DNA of 33,598 nt from Priapulus caudatus (lineage: Eukaryota; Priapulida; Priapulimorpha; Priapulimorphida; Priapulidae). Position 1 is the stretch's first letter. Each line of letters opens with the position of its first letter. Below, one piece after another: positions 30,359-33,598 of this stretch. The stretch spans positions 400,644 through 434,241 of the forward strand of contig NW_014577282.1 of the NCBI RefSeq assembly GCF_000485595.1, given 5' to 3'. The position numbers and the translations under genes were made by a program. Below the pieces are notes generated by a model. The model did not search any database. It was given only the letters and a program-made list of their open reading frames with translations, and was not told the origin of the DNA.

Positions 30359-31349
30359 TATTCTTCCCGGTGAAAAGCTCAGGCGACGCTGCACCCGCCC
30401 CACGGACAGCAGAAATAAAGGGCAATGGAGGTTCCACAATGCATTCCGCGCTTTGACACGTATTTTTTTCTGGTTACAATCGCCACGGAGAAAAAAGCAA
30501 CACCGTTCCGTCCCCCCTATTCCTATTGTAAGCCGCTCGCTGATAAAAATCGTTACATCCGCAGCTTGCCAAGAGGTGCCCGCGCCTAAAACGGTACATT
30601 TTATATTATCACCGTCACCTGCTTAGCAAGCTGCCGCCTCGTCTGCGCTGGCGCATGTTGAATGCGGAAGATGTCGGACCGATTGCCAACGACCCATGCG
30701 GCCAAGGACAGTTAGGCAAATAAAGAGCTTACAAATCGTCGCTACGCTCTTTACGCGCAGCCCCGTAAAACACGGTTCTTCTTACACTCGCACTCGCTAA
30801 ATATTTCAACTCGACGTTTGGCCGAATGTTTCGCCGAAATTTATCGAGGCCTTGTAATCAAGTCGAGGCGACAGTTTGGATACAATTGTTATTTAATTTA
30901 ATATTATATATATATCTATATATTATTATATATATATATATGTATATATATATATCGCACGATTCTCGTTATTGCGTCTTTCGGCGAAGAAAGCTAGCCC
31001 AAGTGCCAGTATTAACTGTTAAAACATTCAATTGTTCGCGATGCTGGGTTTCAGAATCATGCAGCGCTAGAGAGCTAGCTCTACCCGTGTAACCCTTTGC
31101 TCCCGGTACAGGGCGATACGACACACAATACTGGCATTCGGCAGAGAAGCCTTGCGACATGTCAGGCTAGGCCGTAGCAGCTGATACGATAGTAGAAGAA
31201 ATGAGGAATAAGATCAACGTCAACATCAACGTCCAGGCTTTAATCGATCACCCTTAAGTCAAACTCTCCTCTAGTATGGCCACCATTTATCGAACGCAGA
31301 CGAACGAGAAGCACAAATACGCGGCCATGTCTGATTTAAGCGTTTGCTT
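30359..31349. other. Intergenic, no gene seen
   Basis: (TA)n at 30902-30955. The words GCCAGTATT (near 31002) and AATACTGGC (near 31129) form a widely spaced inverted repeat. No gene is supported. Confidence 0.5.
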
Positions 31350-31399
31350 CATAGATATCATATAACATATCATATATCATATGTTATATGATATCTATG
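31350..31399. repeat. 50-bp palindrome
   Basis: Perfect 21-base arms (CATAGATATCATATAACATAT and its reverse complement) around an 8-base AT-rich centre. Confidence 0.92.
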
Positions 31400-31521
31400 G
31401 TTTGTTTGATGTAGCTGCGGCGCTAGCTGGCTCACGATGCTGCAGCAAAGATTCGCGCCCGTTTCCCAGCACCGCGGGGTTATATCGGTCTGTAGCGGGA
31501 GCGAAGGGTTTCGCGGGTTGC

Positions 31522-31827
31522 GGTTAGGGTTGGAGTTAGGGTTAGGCTCAAGGTTAAGATTAGGATTAGAGTTAGGGTTAGGGTTGGGCTAGGGTTAGGG
31601 CTATGGTAAAGGCAAGGTTTAGGGTTAGATGTTGGTGTTGGAGATAGGCTTAGGGTTAGGCTTAGGGTTGAGGTTAGGGTTAGGCTTAAGGTTAGGCTTA
31701 GGATTAGAGTTAGGGTTAGCGATTGGGTTAATGTTGGTGTTAGAGTTAGAGTAAAGGGTTAGGGTTAGGGTCAGAGTTCGGATGGGGGTTATGGTCACGG
31801 TTAGGATTAGGGTTATTGTTATAATTA
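31522..31827 (+). repeat. Degenerate interstitial TTAGGG-type repeats
   Basis: About 300 bp of GGTTAGGGTTAGG-like units mixed with variants such as TTGGAG, TTAAGA and TTAGAG, all G-rich on the + strand. Confidence 0.9.
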
Positions 31828-31830
31828 GGT

Positions 31831-32287
31831 ATATCAGTAAGCTCTGAAAATGCTAGGCTGTTGCGTACTAAATCCCCGGCCGGCGTCGCCGACGCACCGA
31901 TCTGCATGCAGAGCTCACGGACCTTGCGAGTCCGAGCGACAACACAGACGTTGCGGATCCAACTCAGATTCCCGCTCGTATTTCTGAAATAAATAACCGA
32001 TCATAATTCCTGCCGGAACTATATGGACGGCTACGTACGTAGGAAAATCGACTGACCGGTCTCGCGCTCGTTTCTCGACGATAGTTCGTGCGGGGGCGTG
32101 CAGCGCATGCGCACGAGGCGGCGTCTGTCACACAATTGGTATATTTAGTATTCTCGCAGCGTCGCAGATATTTCGTTAGGTTTCATTCCGACGCTGGTCG
32201 GTATGCGAGACGCGCGCGTGTGTGCCTCGTGACGTGTGGATTACCGAGCGTTTGCGTCTATCGGTTGACTGCGCCTGTTTTGCGGCC
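31831..32287. other. Intergenic, no gene seen
   Basis: GC-rich and CpG-rich around 31870-31980 and 32040-32240. No gene is supported. Confidence 0.5.
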
Positions 32288-32295
32288 ACCAGAGC

Positions 32296-32710
32296 CACAG
32301 GCACTTGGAGCGTTTCAATAAAATATAATGCTAAATAAACAAGAAATCTGTATACTACCAAAGTCTTCATGTTTCTCTACTCTCTACCTATTATTGCCAA
32401 CAATTTCCTGTAAATCCCGTCCAAATCCTCATCTGCAACACACTGTCACACGCTGGCCGCCGCACGCTAGCTGCTGCACACTGACACATAAATATATATA
32501 TAGCACGCTTTCCTACCTGCTATATATTTATGTGTCAGTGTGCAGCACCTAGCGTGTGGCGTACTTGTTTGTTGCAGATGACCATTTGACCGGCATTTAC
32601 AGGTGATTATAGGCGAAATAGAGTAGAGAAACATTAAGACTTTGGTAGTAAATACATTTCGTGTTTATTTACCTTTTTTAAATTTTATTGAGACGTTCCA
32701 AGTGCCTGTG
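32296..32710. mobile_element. Fold-back DNA transposon, copy 3
   Basis: A 415-bp element with the same termini as copies 1 and 2, long inverted arms, and a 40-50 bp loop near 32510. The 8-bp target duplication ACCAGAGC lies at 32288-32295 and 32711-32718. It is slightly more diverged than copies 1 and 2. Confidence 0.94.
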
Positions 32711-32815
32711 ACCAGAGCAGTAATTATTGCGCAGGGGAGGGGGGGAAGATGGCTCATGTTGTTCGACACTCAGCTATAGCTATACCTCGCAATACCTCGT
32801 AATGTACTCAGCATA

Positions 32816-33036
32816 GTCTATATATTTTTATATTTTTTACACTATATATATATATTTATATATTTTATTTATATTTATATTTATATTTTATTTGTGTACA
32901 CTATATAATATTTTTATTTTTACACTATATATTATACATACTTATTACATATTATACTTATTATAATACATTATTATTATTATACATATTATACTTATTA
33001 CATATTATATTTATACAGTATATTATTTACACTATA
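32816..33036. repeat. AT-rich array with ACACTATATA words
   Basis: About 220 bp of TATATTT/TTATTAT units punctuated by repeated ACACTATA. Confidence 0.85.
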
Positions 33037-33106
33037 TATTTATGTGTCAGTGTGCGCGCAATGGCGGCGGCGTATGTTTACAGTTGAAACGCTTCAAGTG
33101 CCTGTG
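33028..33106. mobile_element. Half fold-back element, copy 4 (right arm only)
   Basis: Contains the loop-proximal TTATGTGTCAGTGTGC word and the right terminus CAAGTGCCTGTG, but much of the arm is deleted and no left terminus is found. The adjacent AT array may be its expanded loop. Confidence 0.7.
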
Positions 33107-33368
33107 CTCCTCACAGCACGTGATCAGCGTCCGACCCAGTTATAAGGTGCCTCGACCGCAGAAGTCGTGACTGCAGCTAGCGCCTGTGCCTAGTGGTACC
33201 ATCGGTTTGAGCGATGGGCTCGAGATGAAAGTTGTGCGGTGGTACTCCATACTTTGGAATGCAAATGGGTGTGAAGTGGGGTACACAATACAGTGGGGGA
33301 GGGAGGGGGTTGAGGTGATGAACACGATCCAGTAGTAGGGGATGGGGTTGCAGTGGAGGTAAATGTTT
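33107..33368. other. Intergenic, no gene seen
   Basis: GTGGGG-rich from 33260. No coding or RNA feature. Confidence 0.5.
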
Positions 33369-33455
33369 CAGAGAGAGAAAGAGAGAGTGAGAGAGAGAGC
33401 GCGCGAGAGAGGGAGAGAGAGAGAGAGAGAGAGGGGGGAGAGAGAGAGAGAGAGG

Positions 33456-33499
<44 letters not shown>

Positions 33500-33598
33500 G
33501 GAGGAGAGGGAGAGAGAGAGAGAGACGAGAGAGAGAGAGAGAGACGAGTAGAGAGAGAGAGAGAGAGTAGAGAGAGTAGAGAGAGTAGAGAGAGAGAG
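33369..33598. repeat. (GA)n tract running off the window end
   Basis: About 230 bp of GA/GAGAGG units with sparse GTA, GCGC and CGA interruptions; the right limit is outside the window. Confidence 0.96.

Noticed and set aside
29547-30437. Minus-strand frames of about 270-296 codons rich in IYLS
   Set aside because: They translate the GATA and GA tracts; composition is purely repetitive and two frames are open at once.

Overview
This is eukaryotic, animal-type nuclear DNA. Coding sequence is split by GT-AG introns, there are no bacterial-style operons, and much of the window is microsatellites, minisatellites and transposon debris. Degenerate TTAGGG-type repeats at 31.5-31.8 kb and a cilium/flagellum gene suggest a metazoan with TTAGGG telomeres and flagellated sperm, probably a marine invertebrate. 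The species cannot be named from the sequence.

The left half (220-16151, + strand) is one gene, an ortholog of TTC29, a tetratricopeptide-repeat protein of the sperm flagellum/cilium. I could place eight coding exons (220-332, 867-1102, 1626-1817, 2058-2267, 2577-2662, 3626-3717, 11071-11194, 15927-16151). All seven introns are GT-AG and every phase joins in frame, giving 425 codons. The far N-terminus is probably upstream of the window. Two introns are large (7.35 and 4.73 kb) and hold a 51-bp G-rich minisatellite, tRNA-like SINE heads, hairpin elements and two complete fold-back transposons. Inside the 7.35-kb intron, on the opposite strand, is a 70-codon candidate exon with a good Kozak start and splice donor and a faint doublecortin-like motif.

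Downstream of TTC29, a minus-strand LTR retroelement lies at 18010-22228, with a TAAC target duplication, a primer-binding site and a polypurine tract. Its interior shows no gag or pol, only a frame-broken envelope gene of the F (baculovirus/errantivirus) fusion type. One LTR lacks 574 bp found in the other.

The rest (22.2-33.6 kb) shows no convincing gene. It contains a 23-bp minisatellite (26.7 kb), a CTG/GTT-rich block (25.9-26.3 kb), about 530 bp of GATA repeats followed by GA-rich DNA (29.5-30.4 kb), interstitial telomere-like DNA, a third complete fold-back transposon (32.3-32.7 kb) with half of a fourth, and a GA tract that runs off the window end.

The most distinctive material is (i) a fold-back element family whose three complete copies each have a perfect 8-bp target duplication, (ii) the envelope-only LTR element, and (iii) a family of small AT-embedded hairpins sharing one core. 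I did not see a convincing new multi-gene system.
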